From assembly GCF_000368265.1 (NCBI RefSeq), contig NZ_KB851219.1, positions 1,729,515-1,793,514 on the forward strand: 64,000 nucleotides of DNA. The letters are read 5' to 3'. Every line of letters begins with the position of its first letter. Position 1 is the stretch's first letter. The DNA comes from Acinetobacter brisouisimilis. GTDB taxonomy: Bacteria > Pseudomonadota > Gammaproteobacteria > Pseudomonadales > Moraxellaceae. Under the pieces are notes generated by a model. The model was not told the DNA's origin. It saw nothing but the letters and a program-made list of their open reading frames with translations, and did no database searches. This document shows, one piece after another, positions 1-9,167 of this stretch. Made by a program: the position numbers and the translations under genes.

Positions 1-41
1 GCTGCAAGCAAGGTAGCAACTGCAATACGACTTAATTTCAT
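1..41 (-). CDS. Start of a secreted protein gene (partial, runs off left edge)
   Basis: Only the first 13 codons are visible. They read MKLSRIAVATLLA, a basic start followed by a hydrophobic stretch, as in a Sec signal peptide. A strong ribosome binding site (GGAGG, minus strand, about 48-52) sits just upstream of the ATG at 39-41. The product is probably exported to the periplasm, outer membrane or cell surface. Its function cannot be inferred from this fragment. The long upstream region on this strand carries an inverted repeat (99-119) that could be its operator. Confidence 0.7.
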   Translation of the reverse strand, partial: MKLSRIAVATLLA

Positions 42-98
42 GGATATCCTCCAGATAAAACAATTGTTTTAAGCTTAGCTCAAAATTTTTATTTTCTT

Positions 99-119
99 AT
101 CAAGATGTTATATCTTGAT
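99..119. promoter_or_regulatory. Perfect 8-5-8 inverted repeat in divergent intergenic region
   Basis: ATCAAGAT and ATCTTGAT are perfect inverted arms around a 5-base spacer. The site lies about 60 bases upstream of the left-edge secreted protein gene and about 225 bases before the pseudopilin start at 344. It could be a dimeric regulator operator or an mRNA hairpin in the leader of the left gene. Apart from this repeat the 42-343 interval holds only AT-rich sequence, with a TTGACA hexamer at 186-191 but no well-spaced -10 box. Confidence 0.4.
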
Positions 120-343
120 TATTATTTAAGCTAATCTTACACTTTCATCAACTGACTGTCAGCTAACAACTCTATTCGCAAATTATTGACAAATTTCCTT
201 ACAATTTCCGTTGTAATTCAGTAAACTTGAATGCAAGATTAATACATATATTTTTACATATTATACTAAATAAAGTCGAATGTATAAAAAACATCTCATT
301 TTTCATATTTTTACTACTAAAAAATAAACATGGAAATAAGTCA

Positions 344-862
344 ATGAATCTTACAAAGGGTGGATTTAGCCTATTTGAGCTTACGATTGCAATTGTTATT
401 TTAGCGATTCTATCTATGATGGTCATACCTTTTTACCATAATACCAAAGCAAAACAAGAAGCCCAACTCATTCCTGTTAAATTACGCATGCACTTACAAC
501 AAGCCAAACAACATGCGGTTTTATATCATAATAATGTTGTGGTATGCGCCAGCGAAGATTTTGAAAGTTGTAGTCAGAATGCTTGGACAACAGGATTCAT
601 TTCTTTTCTCGATTTAAATCAAAATCGCAGCAGAGAAACGCATGAAAAATTGCTAAATACTTACCCGATGCAGCTTCGCTATGGCAATCTACGTTGGCAA
701 GGCAGTTTAGGTTCACCTAGTCTGGTCTTTCAAGGTGATACTGGCTTGCCTCGAGGCTCAATTGGTAGCTTTCTTTATTGCAGTCAATATAATTCACCAC
801 ACAGCAAAGTTATTTTAAGTATGACAGGAATTGTACGTGATGAAACACCTTTGAGTTGCTAG
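344..862 (+). CDS. FimT/GspH-type minor pseudopilin
   Basis: Encodes a 172-residue type IV pilin-like protein. The short leader MNLTKGG ends at the prepilin peptidase site and is followed by FSLFELTIAIVILAIL, with the conserved Glu at mature position 5 and the hydrophobic N-terminal helix. The rest fits the GspH/FimT soluble domain. An earlier in-frame ATG at 227 would add 39 residues before the leader, so 344 is chosen because prepilin leaders are short. Family knowledge: FimT/FimU-like pseudopilins prime type IV pili and can bind DNA during uptake. It stands alone, with no pilVWXYE genes beside it. Confidence 0.8.
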   Translation: MNLTKGGFSLFELTIAIVILAILSMMVIPFYHNTKAKQEAQLIPVKLRMHLQQAKQHAVLYHNNVVVCASEDFESCSQNAWTTGFISFLDLNQNRSRETHEKLLNTYPMQLRYGNLRWQGSLGSPSLVFQGDTGLPRGSIGSFLYCSQYNSPHSKVILSMTGIVRDETPLSC

Positions 863-931
863 ATTGGATTCCAAGCGAGTTGTTTTCTTATGATTAACAC
901 TCCACTTTGTCTCATCTGAAAATTTAGACAT

Positions 932-961
932 AAAAAAAGCTGGAACGAATCCAGCTTTTTT
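932..961. terminator. Bidirectional intrinsic terminator
   Basis: Arms AGCTGGA and TCCAGCT enclose a 5-base loop and are flanked by A-run and T-run. It lies between the convergent pseudopilin gene and the DUF934 gene and can end transcription from both sides. Confidence 0.85.
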
Positions 962-971
962 ACTTCAGCAG

Positions 972-1457
972 TTAAGCACCAGTTTGATAACCTGCTTGTG
1001 GAACTGCTGTTGAGATTTGGTACGGGTTGGTAAAGTCTTGCAAACCTGCCGCAGCTTCTTGAATATCTTTGCCTTCTTTGACCACAAAGCTGTCAAAGCC
1101 AGAGCGTTTTAAATAGTTTAAAACGTCTTTGAAGATATCGCCTACAGCACGTAATTCACCCTGATAACCTTGACGGCGTAACAATGCAGCAAATGAATAA
1201 CCGCGACCATCATTAAAACCAGCAAACTCAATAAAAATGCTATCAAGCTGCTCTAATGGGTAGTGATGTGTTTCAGGCGAGTCATTGACTGTAATATACA
1301 AAGCTTTTTTACCTTGTACTTGACTCAATTGTTCAAGCTGAGCTGTAGTCAAAACCACATCACCTTGTGGCACTGTGCCATCTTCAGCAACCGCCTGATA
1401 AGTATTGTCTTGAATCGTGCCATCTTTAAATAGCACAGGTAAGGCTAAATTAAGCAT
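972..1457 (-). CDS. DUF934 family protein, sulfite reduction partner
   Basis: A 161-residue protein of the DUF934 family (COG3749), annotated as an oxidoreductase probably involved in sulfite reduction and regularly found behind cysI. The ATG at 1455-1457 overlaps the cysI stop by 8 bases, so the two are probably translationally coupled. A longer frame starting at 1520 would lie inside cysI and adds no conserved sequence. The body contains FIEFAGFNDGRGYSFAALLR, typical of the family. The exact biochemical role is unproven; the link to sulfite reductase rests on genomic coupling. Confidence 0.8.
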   Translation of the reverse strand: MLNLALPVLFKDGTIQDNTYQAVAEDGTVPQGDVVLTTAQLEQLSQVQGKKALYITVNDSPETHHYPLEQLDSIFIEFAGFNDGRGYSFAALLRRQGYQGELRAVGDIFKDVLNYLKRSGFDSFVVKEGKDIQEAAAGLQDFTNPYQISTAVPQAGYQTGA

Positions 1458-3093
1458 ATGCACGCTCCTTAAACGGTTGAATCCCCACACGGCGGTAAGT
1501 TTCGATAAACTCTTCGCCATCTTGACGTAAGTCGAGGTAAGTATTCAGAATTTCCTCAACAACATCTGGCACAACATCTGCGGCAAAAGAAGGCCCCAAG
1601 ATATCGCCAATTGATGCGTCATGGTCTGAGTTACCACCCAAAGTAATTTGGTAGAACTCTGCGCCTTTTTTATCAACACCTAAAATACCAATATTACCGA
1701 CATGGTGATGACCACAGGCATTCATACAACCTGAGATATTTAAGTCTAAACGACCCAAGTTATATACAGTATCTAAGTCTTCGAAACGACGAGTAATCGC
1801 TTCAGAAATTGGAATTGATTTCGCATTTGCCAATGAACAGAAATCACCGCCTGGGCAGCAGATAATATCGGTAATAAAACCAATATGTGCGCGTGCCATG
1901 TTGGCATTTTCCAGTGCTTGCCATAATGCAAATACATCTTTTTGCGGTACATCAGCTAGAGAAATATTTTGCTCATGTGTGGTACGCAACTCACCAAAGG
2001 TGTATTTGTCTGCAAGATCTGCAATAAAATGCATTTCTTCCGTAGTCATATCCCCAGGTGCAATACCTGCACGTTTTAAGCTAATCGTCACAATGCGATA
2101 GCCTTTAACTTTATGTGCGTTGGTGTTGACATTAAACCATTGCTTGAATTTTGGATATTGCGCAAACAATTCAGAGAAATCTTCGTCAGGCAAATCCTGA
2201 TAGGCAAATGGAGTAAATACCGCATCCATTTTCGCCAAGAATTCTGGTTGAATTTTCAGTGGCTCACGCGTATGTGCAAATTCAGCTTCAACTTTTTCAG
2301 CAAACACTTCAGGCGTCATGGCTTTCACCAAGATTTTGATACGCGCTTTGTATTTGTTGTCACGGCGACCATGCAGATTATAAACACGTAACACGGCATC
2401 CAAATAAGCAATCAAATCTTCACGTGGCAAAAATTCACGAATCACACTACCAATCACTGGTGTACGACCTAAACCACCGCCGACTTTGATTTTATAGCCG
2501 ATTTCACCTGCTTCGTTTTTCACGATATATACACCAATATCGTGGAATGACGTTGCAGCACGGTCTTTTTCTTCAAGTGCAGATACTGCAATTTTGAACT
2601 TACGTGGCAAGAATGCAAATTCAGGGTGGAATGTACTCCACTGACGAATCAATTCACAGGTTGGACGCGGGTCAGCGATTTCCCCTGCCACAACACCCGC
2701 ATATTGGTCAGTTGTTGTGTTACGAATACAGTTTCCTGAAGTTTGAATGGCATGCATTTGCACCGTTGCCAATTCAGTTAAAATATCTGGCACATCTTCA
2801 AGCGCTGGCCAGTTCAACTGAATATTTTGGCGTGTCGATACGTGAGCATAACCACGGTCATATTCTTTAGAAATATCTGCAATTTTACGCAATTGCTTTG
2901 AATTCATTAAGCCATATGGCACGGCAATACGTAACATTGGCGCATAACGCTGTACATATAAACCATTTTGTAGACGTAATGGGCGGTATTCGTCTTCGGT
3001 CAATTTTCCCGCGAGATAACGTTCTGTTTGATCACGGAATTGTGCAACTCGTTCATTCACCAGTTGCTGATCGAAATCAGTATATAAATACAT
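1450..3093 (-). CDS. cysI: Nitrite/sulfite reductase, haemoprotein subunit
   Basis: A 547-residue sirohaem/4Fe-4S reductase that converts sulfite to sulfide in assimilatory sulfur metabolism. The cluster ligands are visible as Cys413-x5-Cys419 and Cys456-x3-Cys460 (GCMNACGHHH). The N-terminal ferredoxin-like half holds ASGNCIRNTTTD-type substrate and sirohaem-contacting sequence, here as TSGNCIRNTTTDQYAG. There is no flavoprotein cysJ next door, so the electron donor may be ferredoxin or another reductase. It is followed by the overlapping DUF934 gene. Nitrite reductase activity cannot be excluded from sequence alone, but the DUF934 pairing favours sulfite. Confidence 0.88.
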   Translation of the reverse strand: MYLYTDFDQQLVNERVAQFRDQTERYLAGKLTEDEYRPLRLQNGLYVQRYAPMLRIAVPYGLMNSKQLRKIADISKEYDRGYAHVSTRQNIQLNWPALEDVPDILTELATVQMHAIQTSGNCIRNTTTDQYAGVVAGEIADPRPTCELIRQWSTFHPEFAFLPRKFKIAVSALEEKDRAATSFHDIGVYIVKNEAGEIGYKIKVGGGLGRTPVIGSVIREFLPREDLIAYLDAVLRVYNLHGRRDNKYKARIKILVKAMTPEVFAEKVEAEFAHTREPLKIQPEFLAKMDAVFTPFAYQDLPDEDFSELFAQYPKFKQWFNVNTNAHKVKGYRIVTISLKRAGIAPGDMTTEEMHFIADLADKYTFGELRTTHEQNISLADVPQKDVFALWQALENANMARAHIGFITDIICCPGGDFCSLANAKSIPISEAITRRFEDLDTVYNLGRLDLNISGCMNACGHHHVGNIGILGVDKKGAEFYQITLGGNSDHDASIGDILGPSFAADVVPDVVEEILNTYLDLRQDGEEFIETYRRVGIQPFKERAYA

Positions 3094-3210
3094 GGCGTTC
3101 AGCTAGTAAGTTCAATTTAACTGCCATAGCATAAAGGGCTTTAATTCATCAACAAAATGCTTTTTTTACATATTTAATAACGGTTTTACTGATAAAGAGC
3201 TTTCTGCAAT

Positions 3211-3246
3211 AAAAAAGCTGACCTCAATCGAGATCAGCTTTTTTTA
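3211..3246 (-). terminator. Intrinsic terminator after the aldehyde dehydrogenase gene
   Basis: AGCTGA and TCAGCT arms with an inner CTC/GAG pairing, flanked by A- and T-runs. It follows the aldehyde dehydrogenase stop at 3268 on the minus strand. Confidence 0.75.
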
Positions 3247-3267
3247 AAACCTGTATTTCAGTGCTAT

Positions 3268-4656
3268 TTAGAATGGTGCATCAATATCTGCTACACCAAC
3301 AAGTTTATGATTCACAAACTCTTTAATGCCTAAACCGATCAGTTCACGACCATAACCTGAGTGTGCAACCCCACCAAATGGCAAATCCGCTTTCACCATG
3401 GTCGGATGGTTAATGAACACCATGCCTGTATAGATTTGTTTTGCAACTTCAACACCACGTGCATGGTCTTGGGTAAATACCGAACCACCCAAACCAAATG
3501 GCGTATCGTTGGCAATGAGAATCGCATCAGCTTCATCTTTGGCACGGTAGAGCTGTGTTACTGGGCCAAAGAACTCCCAATGGCGTGCTTCGTTATTTTC
3601 ATGCAAGTTGGTCATGAGAAGTGGCTGGAAGAAAGCACCCTGCTCTGGTACTGGTGCACCAATTACTTCAACCTCAGCACCCGCTTCAATGGCTTTTTCG
3701 ACTTGTTTTTTCAAATCATCTGCTGCTTTTTGTGAAGACAATGGCGCAAGCGTGGTTTCAGGATCCATTGGATCGCCTGCTTTGAGTTTTGCCACACCTT
3801 CTTTATACAATGCCAAGAATTGGTCATAAATTGCATCAACCACAATCAGACGTTTAGACGAAACACAGACCTGACCTGCATTCCAGTGACGCCCCATCAC
3901 TGCCCAGTCCACAGTTTTTTGTAAATCAGCATCTTCAAGTACAACAAAAGCATCTGCACCACCCAACTCTAAAGTTGATTTTTTCAGTGCCTTACCTGCT
4001 TCCGCAGCCACAATTGCGCCTGCTGCTTCAGAACCTGTCAATGCGACACCACAGACACGGCGATCATTCAGAATCACAGCAGTATGTTCATGTGCAAGAT
4101 ATAAGTTTTTAAATGCACCTTGTGGCAGACCCGCTTCAAGCATCAATTCTTCAAACACATTGGCACTTTGCGGAACATTTGACGCATGTTTTAACAGGAT
4201 GGTGTTACCTGCCGATAGTTGTGGCGCAATGATACGTGCGATTTGATAGAACGGAAAATTCCAAGGCTCCACCGCAAGCAATACACCTTGTGGTTCATGG
4301 TACAGTGTCGCTTCAACACCTTGCGCATCAGTTGGGAGTTTTTCTGGCGCCAATAGTTTTTCAGCATGCTTGGCATAATATTCTAAGATTTCAGCCGACA
4401 AGATGGTTTCAAGCTTTGCTTCAGTAAATAGCTTACCCATTTCCAAAGTTAAGTATTGTGCATATTTATCGGTTTCATTGCGCAAAATACTGGCTGCTTT
4501 ATTTAAGATTGCAGCGCGTTGTTCAAAACTGGTTTCTTTCCAACTTAAAAAAGTGTTGTAGGCTTGATCAATCGCTTCAAGCACTTCTTCCTTGCTTGCA
4601 GTTGGAAAAGTTTTTAAAGTTTCACCCGTATATGGATTGACTGTAGCATAAGCCAT
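3268..4656 (-). CDS. NAD(P)-dependent aldehyde dehydrogenase, succinate-semialdehyde type
   Basis: A 462-residue member of the aldehyde dehydrogenase superfamily, single domain and close to the usual length of short succinate-semialdehyde dehydrogenases. Visible motifs are EPWNFP (cofactor and oxyanion Asn), LELGGADAF (general-base Glu) and GQVCVSSKR with catalytic Cys264. The start has a good ribosome binding site (AGAAGGATG). It would oxidise a short-chain semialdehyde such as succinate semialdehyde to the acid in the cytoplasm. No GABA transaminase gene is adjacent, so the true substrate is open. It stands alone, bounded by terminators. Confidence 0.78.
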   Translation of the reverse strand: MAYATVNPYTGETLKTFPTASKEEVLEAIDQAYNTFLSWKETSFEQRAAILNKAASILRNETDKYAQYLTLEMGKLFTEAKLETILSAEILEYYAKHAEKLLAPEKLPTDAQGVEATLYHEPQGVLLAVEPWNFPFYQIARIIAPQLSAGNTILLKHASNVPQSANVFEELMLEAGLPQGAFKNLYLAHEHTAVILNDRRVCGVALTGSEAAGAIVAAEAGKALKKSTLELGGADAFVVLEDADLQKTVDWAVMGRHWNAGQVCVSSKRLIVVDAIYDQFLALYKEGVAKLKAGDPMDPETTLAPLSSQKAADDLKKQVEKAIEAGAEVEVIGAPVPEQGAFFQPLLMTNLHENNEARHWEFFGPVTQLYRAKDEADAILIANDTPFGLGGSVFTQDHARGVEVAKQIYTGMVFINHPTMVKADLPFGGVAHSGYGRELIGLGIKEFVNHKLVGVADIDAPF

Positions 4657-4863
4657 TTATTACATCCTTCTGTTATGACCCAGCACTAATACGACTAAGG
4701 AGTAAAATTAGTGCTCTTGATCTGATCACCAAGATCAAATTTAAATAAGACTCTGATAAATATAAAAATATACTTATTTAAAGTTCATCTATTTTTTAAC
4801 AAATTTAACTCACACACTTCGCCTACTTTTCCCCTACTTTTATTAAGAAATACATTCATGCAT

Positions 4864-4893
4864 AAAAAATGCCCACCGAAGTGAGCATTTTTT
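4864..4893 (-). terminator. Intrinsic terminator after gcd
   Basis: ATGCCCAC and GTGAGCAT arms (one mismatch) with an A-run before and a T-run after. It lies just downstream of the gcd stop at 4914. The remaining 4657-4860 interval shows no gene. Confidence 0.75.
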
Positions 4894-4913
4894 ACAGTTA
4901 TTTATAGCTAAGA

Positions 4914-7322
4914 TTATTTGGCATCTGGCAATGCATAGGCCACCAGATAGTCGCCCATCTTGGTACCAAATGAACCATGACCACCTGCCATAATCACAAG
5001 GTACTGTTTACCGTTGATTTCATAAGTCATTGGCGTTGCCTGTCCACCTGCTGGCAAACGCGCTTCCCAAAGTTTATCTCCGTTACTGACATTGTAAGCA
5101 CGGATATAGTTGTCTTGAGTTGCTGCCACGAACATGACATTACCTGCAGTTGAAATCGAACCACCCAAACCAGGCACACCAATTTTGAGTGCTGGCAATT
5201 GGAATAATTTCGGCAAGCTGTCACGAATCGTACCGATACGTTTTTTCCAAACAACTTGATGGGTATTTAAATCCACGCCTGCAACATAACCCCATGAAGG
5301 CTGTTTACATGGCAAGCCCACTGGTGACAAGAATGGTTTAATTTCCACACCATACGGTACACCGTACATTGGCTGAATACCCTGCTCAGTCCCTGCACCT
5401 TTGGCAGTTTCTTTACGGTTTGGGTTTTCAGGAATCAGACGGCTAATAAATGGCAATCCGATCGGATTCATGACTGCAACCTGACGGTCTTGGTTAACCG
5501 ACATGCCGCCCCATTCAAACACACCCAAGTTACCTGGGAATACCAACGTGCCGTTGACTGACGGTGGCGTATAAATACCATTGTAATTCAATTTCTTGAA
5601 CTCAATACGACACATCAACTGGTCAAACATGGTTGCGCCCCACATGTCTTTATCAGTCAATTTGCCTTGTGGTGCCAAATCCAGATCAGAGAATGGTTGG
5701 GTTGCAGAATAACGTTCACCTGCAGTTTGCGGGCCACGCTCAACCGTTTGCGGTACGGCACGTTCATGAATTGGCACAATGGCTTGACCTGTACGGCGAT
5801 CCAAGACAAATACATTACCTGTTTTGGTCAATACATAAATCGCAGGAACAGTTTGACCATCTTTGGTTTTGACATCGGCAAGTGATGGCTGAGACGGTAC
5901 ATCCATATCCCACAAATCATGATGTGTGGTTTGGAAATGCCAGATCAGTTTACCTGTGGTTGCATTCACCGCCAGCATCGAGTTGGCATAACGCTCTTTC
6001 AACTCATTACGGTCACCACCCCAAATATCAGGCGTACCTACACCTGTTGGAATATAGACAATATCCAGTTTGGCATCATATGCCAGTGGTGCCCACGCAT
6101 TTGGTGAGTTGTTGACAAAGTTTGTGTTCTGACCCGGTAAAGTATTTGGATCTTGCGCACCAGTATCAAACGCCCACAACAGTTTACCTGTGTTGACATC
6201 GTAACCACGAATTACACCCGAAGGTTCTTTGTTAGAGTAGTTGTCCGTTACAGAACCCGCAATAATTACGGTTGTACCTGTCACGACTGGTGGCGAAGTT
6301 GGGTTGTAACCGCCTGCATAAGCATACGGCATATTGGCTTGCAGATTGACTTCACCATTTTGACCAAAGTCAGTACAGCGTTGACCGTTATCCGCATTGA
6401 TCGCAATCAAACGACCATCGTTGACTGGCAAGAAAACTTTACGTGGGCATTGCGCTGAACTTGAAGTTTTATGTTGCAAGCTTGCTGCAAAACCTTGGGT
6501 ATTGTTGGCATCAAAATATGATACGCCACGACAAGTTAAATGCTGGAAGCTTGGATTCGTTTGCAATTTCGGATCGAAGCGCCATTTTTGCTTGCCTGTT
6601 GCAGGATCAAGTGCGATCAGGAACTGGTGCGTGGTACACATGTACATATTGTCGCCAATCTTGATTGGCGTCACCTGATTGGTGGTTTCACCCGAGTCAT
6701 TGCCCGTTTTCAAGTCACCAGTACGGTATGTCCATGCCACTTTTAAATCTTTGACGGTTTTATCATTGATTTGAGTCAGTGGAGAATAACGCACGCCACC
6801 TTGAGTACGACCATATGCTGGCCAGTCACTTTCAGCAACACCTGAGACTGCCTGTGCTTTTGCAGGCTGTTGGTTGGTAATCGTGCCGTTGATTTCTTGT
6901 GGATCATTAAAGATCGAATACACCATTACTAAAATGGCAATAACGAGAGTTGAACCCAAGGCAATACGGCTTGGTTTAACAGGTTGTTGAATACCACGCG
7001 TTGCCGCAGGCAACAACAGTAAAATCCCGATTACACCCAAGATGTCATAACGAGGAACTAATGCCCAGAAGTCCGAACCGACTTCCCAAAGCCCCCAAAT
7101 AATGGTGGCAAGCATAAGCGCTGCATAAACCAATAAGGAAACCGCAGAATTACGTAAGAGTAAAATTGCTGAAATGAGTAATAAAATTCCCGCAATCACA
7201 TAATAAAAAGAAGCGCCTAAGAATGCGGCATAAGCACCGCCAGCCAGTAGAATCAAACCAATCAGCGCAATCGCAATTGCCATCAAAGTTTGAAACCCTG
7301 AGCGTTGTGAGGGTTGAGTCAT
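4914..7322 (-). CDS. gcd: Membrane-bound PQQ-dependent glucose dehydrogenase
   Basis: An 802-residue quinoprotein that oxidises glucose (and other aldoses) to the lactone in the periplasm and passes electrons to ubiquinone. About 135 N-terminal residues form five membrane helices. The rest is the eight-bladed PQQ propeller, with GVAESDWPAYGRTQGGVRYS at the domain junction and WDMDVPSQPSL and QATPMTYEINGKQY further on. The sequence follows the A. calcoaceticus GdhA closely over its whole length. The ATG at 7322 is preferred to a GTG six bases earlier because GAGG then sits 7 bases upstream. It lies behind oprB on the same strand. PQQ synthesis genes are not in the window. Confidence 0.95.
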   Translation of the reverse strand: MTQPSQRSGFQTLMAIAIALIGLILLAGGAYAAFLGASFYYVIAGILLLISAILLLRNSAVSLLVYAALMLATIIWGLWEVGSDFWALVPRYDILGVIGILLLLPAATRGIQQPVKPSRIALGSTLVIAILVMVYSIFNDPQEINGTITNQQPAKAQAVSGVAESDWPAYGRTQGGVRYSPLTQINDKTVKDLKVAWTYRTGDLKTGNDSGETTNQVTPIKIGDNMYMCTTHQFLIALDPATGKQKWRFDPKLQTNPSFQHLTCRGVSYFDANNTQGFAASLQHKTSSSAQCPRKVFLPVNDGRLIAINADNGQRCTDFGQNGEVNLQANMPYAYAGGYNPTSPPVVTGTTVIIAGSVTDNYSNKEPSGVIRGYDVNTGKLLWAFDTGAQDPNTLPGQNTNFVNNSPNAWAPLAYDAKLDIVYIPTGVGTPDIWGGDRNELKERYANSMLAVNATTGKLIWHFQTTHHDLWDMDVPSQPSLADVKTKDGQTVPAIYVLTKTGNVFVLDRRTGQAIVPIHERAVPQTVERGPQTAGERYSATQPFSDLDLAPQGKLTDKDMWGATMFDQLMCRIEFKKLNYNGIYTPPSVNGTLVFPGNLGVFEWGGMSVNQDRQVAVMNPIGLPFISRLIPENPNRKETAKGAGTEQGIQPMYGVPYGVEIKPFLSPVGLPCKQPSWGYVAGVDLNTHQVVWKKRIGTIRDSLPKLFQLPALKIGVPGLGGSISTAGNVMFVAATQDNYIRAYNVSNGDKLWEARLPAGGQATPMTYEINGKQYLVIMAGGHGSFGTKMGDYLVAYALPDAK

Positions 7323-7361
7323 AAACACACCTCGATATTTTGGTTAAATCAGTACCAAAGC

Positions 7362-7378
7362 AAAAGCCCTAGGCTTTT
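7362..7378 (-). promoter_or_regulatory. Hairpin in the gcd leader
   Basis: AAAAGCC and GGCTTTT are perfect 7-base arms around a 3-base loop, about 40 bases before the gcd start codon and downstream of oprB. It looks like a weak terminator or attenuator between the porin and the dehydrogenase. The T-tract is interrupted. Confidence 0.4.
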
Positions 7379-7389
7379 ACTTGATATGA

Positions 7390-7408
7390 AATAATGATTT
7401 TCATTTAA
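7390..7408. promoter_or_regulatory. Possible Fur box upstream of gcd
   Basis: The 19-base stretch matches the E. coli Fur consensus at 13 positions, with a clean AATGATTTTCATT core. It lies about 68 bases before the gcd start. AT-rich intergenic DNA produces chance matches of this quality, so this is only a candidate. Confidence 0.3.
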
Positions 7409-7508
7409 CAAGAACACACTGCATTGTGAGAGAAAAGCCCAGTTTTGTTTATATTTTGCACAAAACTAGGCACATGCAGTGCAATAAGGATTTGAACGTT
7501 CTGTCAGA

Positions 7509-8756
7509 TTAGAAGGCTGTGACGAATTTGATACCACCGACCCAAGCGTTGTTACCGTCTTTCAAAGCACCCACATGACGAACATACTGGATGTTTGGTC
7601 GCACAGTTAGCCAGTTGGTTGCATGAATACCATAGTACAATTCGGCATCATATTCACTGCTGTAACCTTGTGCACTTTTATGAATACGTCCAACGCCCAC
7701 TGCAATTTCATCTTGCGGACGAGCATCGAATAAGCCGTTATAACTGATCGCCAAGTTTTGCATGTTGGTCACAGCATTGGTTGCATCATCAAAGAAAGTG
7801 AAATTTGCCCAAGCAGTCAAACCACGGTTCACATCGCCCTGATGTGTGGTTAATTGCTGCTTCACAGACACCCAACCACCTTGTTTATGTGCTGAAGTGT
7901 TGGCAATGTCTTGTGCTTGTGAATTCAATTTGCTGGCATCTGCTGTGCTATAGAAATAGCCCAAACGGTATTCACCTGGTAACTGTGCAGCAGTCAATTT
8001 TGGCTGCCAAACCAATTCCACAGGAATTAATGCGCCTTTTGAACCATCTGTACTGAGGTTAAAGCCCTTACCCCGTTCAAGGTTTTCAGGGTTTACTTCA
8101 AATGCGCCCACTTGTGCAAACAGGTTGGGTTGTAACTGGTATTTCACACGGATAGCCCATTGGCTAACTGGCCAGTTATACCACTGGTCACCTGCCCAGT
8201 TGCCCATTTGCGAGCCACAGAGTGCAAGGTTCTGAAAATCACAGTTAAAACTGTTAAATTCTTCAGCTTCACCAAAACGTCCGACTTTGACATCTAGCTT
8301 TTGATCAAGGAATTTTCGTTTGATCCAGAAATCGGTTAAACGCCAAGTTTGTCCACGTCCCCAAACTTCCTGAACCGAGCTTAGCTGCCCATTCAAAGCA
8401 TCCGAGGTATTACTCAAATTACGCCCATGACGTTCAGTCACAGTCACTTGAGCTTCTGTATCTTGCCAACCCAAGACTTTGTTCAAATCCAAATGAGCGC
8501 CTAAGCTCACCTGACCTGAATATTCAGTGCCATGGCTTGATGTATTTTTTGAATCAAGCACATTAGCCAACTCTCCTGTATAACCAAAAGAGAAGTCGTA
8601 TCCTTGTTCCTTTAAGGCTGCCCGTTGCCCATTCCAATCACCCAACATATATGGGCTTTCGGTACTGAATGCATCAGCAGCATGTGACTGAGCAGCAAGG
8701 GAAACCATGACAGAACACATGGATACTTGAGAGATAAAAGCAAATCTACGCAACAT
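7509..8756 (-). CDS. oprB: OprB-type carbohydrate-selective porin
   Basis: A 415-residue outer-membrane beta-barrel protein. The signal peptide ends near AQSHA (about residue 26). The mature N-terminus has the OprB family sequence YMLGDWNGQRAALKEQGYDFSFGYTGE, split here as LGDWNGQRAALKEQGYDF. The C-terminus ends in KFVTAF with the terminal Phe expected for barrel insertion. It would let glucose and similar sugars into the periplasm, where the downstream Gcd oxidises them; the two genes are 186 bases apart on the same strand. An inverted repeat lies upstream at 8821-8858. Confidence 0.88.
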   Translation of the reverse strand: MLRRFAFISQVSMCSVMVSLAAQSHAADAFSTESPYMLGDWNGQRAALKEQGYDFSFGYTGELANVLDSKNTSSHGTEYSGQVSLGAHLDLNKVLGWQDTEAQVTVTERHGRNLSNTSDALNGQLSSVQEVWGRGQTWRLTDFWIKRKFLDQKLDVKVGRFGEAEEFNSFNCDFQNLALCGSQMGNWAGDQWYNWPVSQWAIRVKYQLQPNLFAQVGAFEVNPENLERGKGFNLSTDGSKGALIPVELVWQPKLTAAQLPGEYRLGYFYSTADASKLNSQAQDIANTSAHKQGGWVSVKQQLTTHQGDVNRGLTAWANFTFFDDATNAVTNMQNLAISYNGLFDARPQDEIAVGVGRIHKSAQGYSSEYDAELYYGIHATNWLTVRPNIQYVRHVGALKDGNNAWVGGIKFVTAF

Positions 8757-8820
8757 TGAAAACTCTATGTTGTTGATCGAAACGCGTAGGATACTATTAT
8801 TTTTGTAATAAATGTTGAGT

Positions 8821-8858
8821 GTTTTGCTATCTCAGTCAGGCAACCAGAATAGCAAAAC
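8821..8858. promoter_or_regulatory. 10-base inverted repeat upstream of oprB
   Basis: GTTTTGCTAT and ATAGCAAAAC are perfect 10-base arms 18 bases apart, about 65 bases before the oprB start. It may be an operator for a sugar-responsive regulator, or a leader hairpin. The rest of the 8757-9167 interval is very AT-rich with no gene. On the minus strand near 8797-8804 there is an AAAAATAA stretch resembling the Crc/Hfq A-rich motif. Confidence 0.45.
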
Positions 8859-9167
8859 TATATTTTATTTTTAAATACTTAAAAAAATTAATTATTTTTA
8901 AAGAGTAATAAAAATCAACTGCTTATTTTTTGATTATGATTTTTTAAATTTTTTAAAAAAATGGTTGCGTTAAAATTAAGCACAAATTTAGTGCAAATCC
9001 ATTTGTTTAAAAAATACCAATTCTTATACTCAAGTTTTTAATATTTTATACAAGACATTTATTTCAAACTGAATCACCAAGTGTGCAACTTTTGATAAAA
9101 ACAATGTCATATTCCGCCATGTCAGCACCAGTTTGCAGCAATTAAAATAAATTTCCCTTTACAGACA

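Noticed and set aside
186-217. TTGACA ... TGTAAT promoter for the pseudopilin
   Set aside because: The spacer is 20 bases, too long for an ordinary sigma-70 promoter, and no activator site was recognised.
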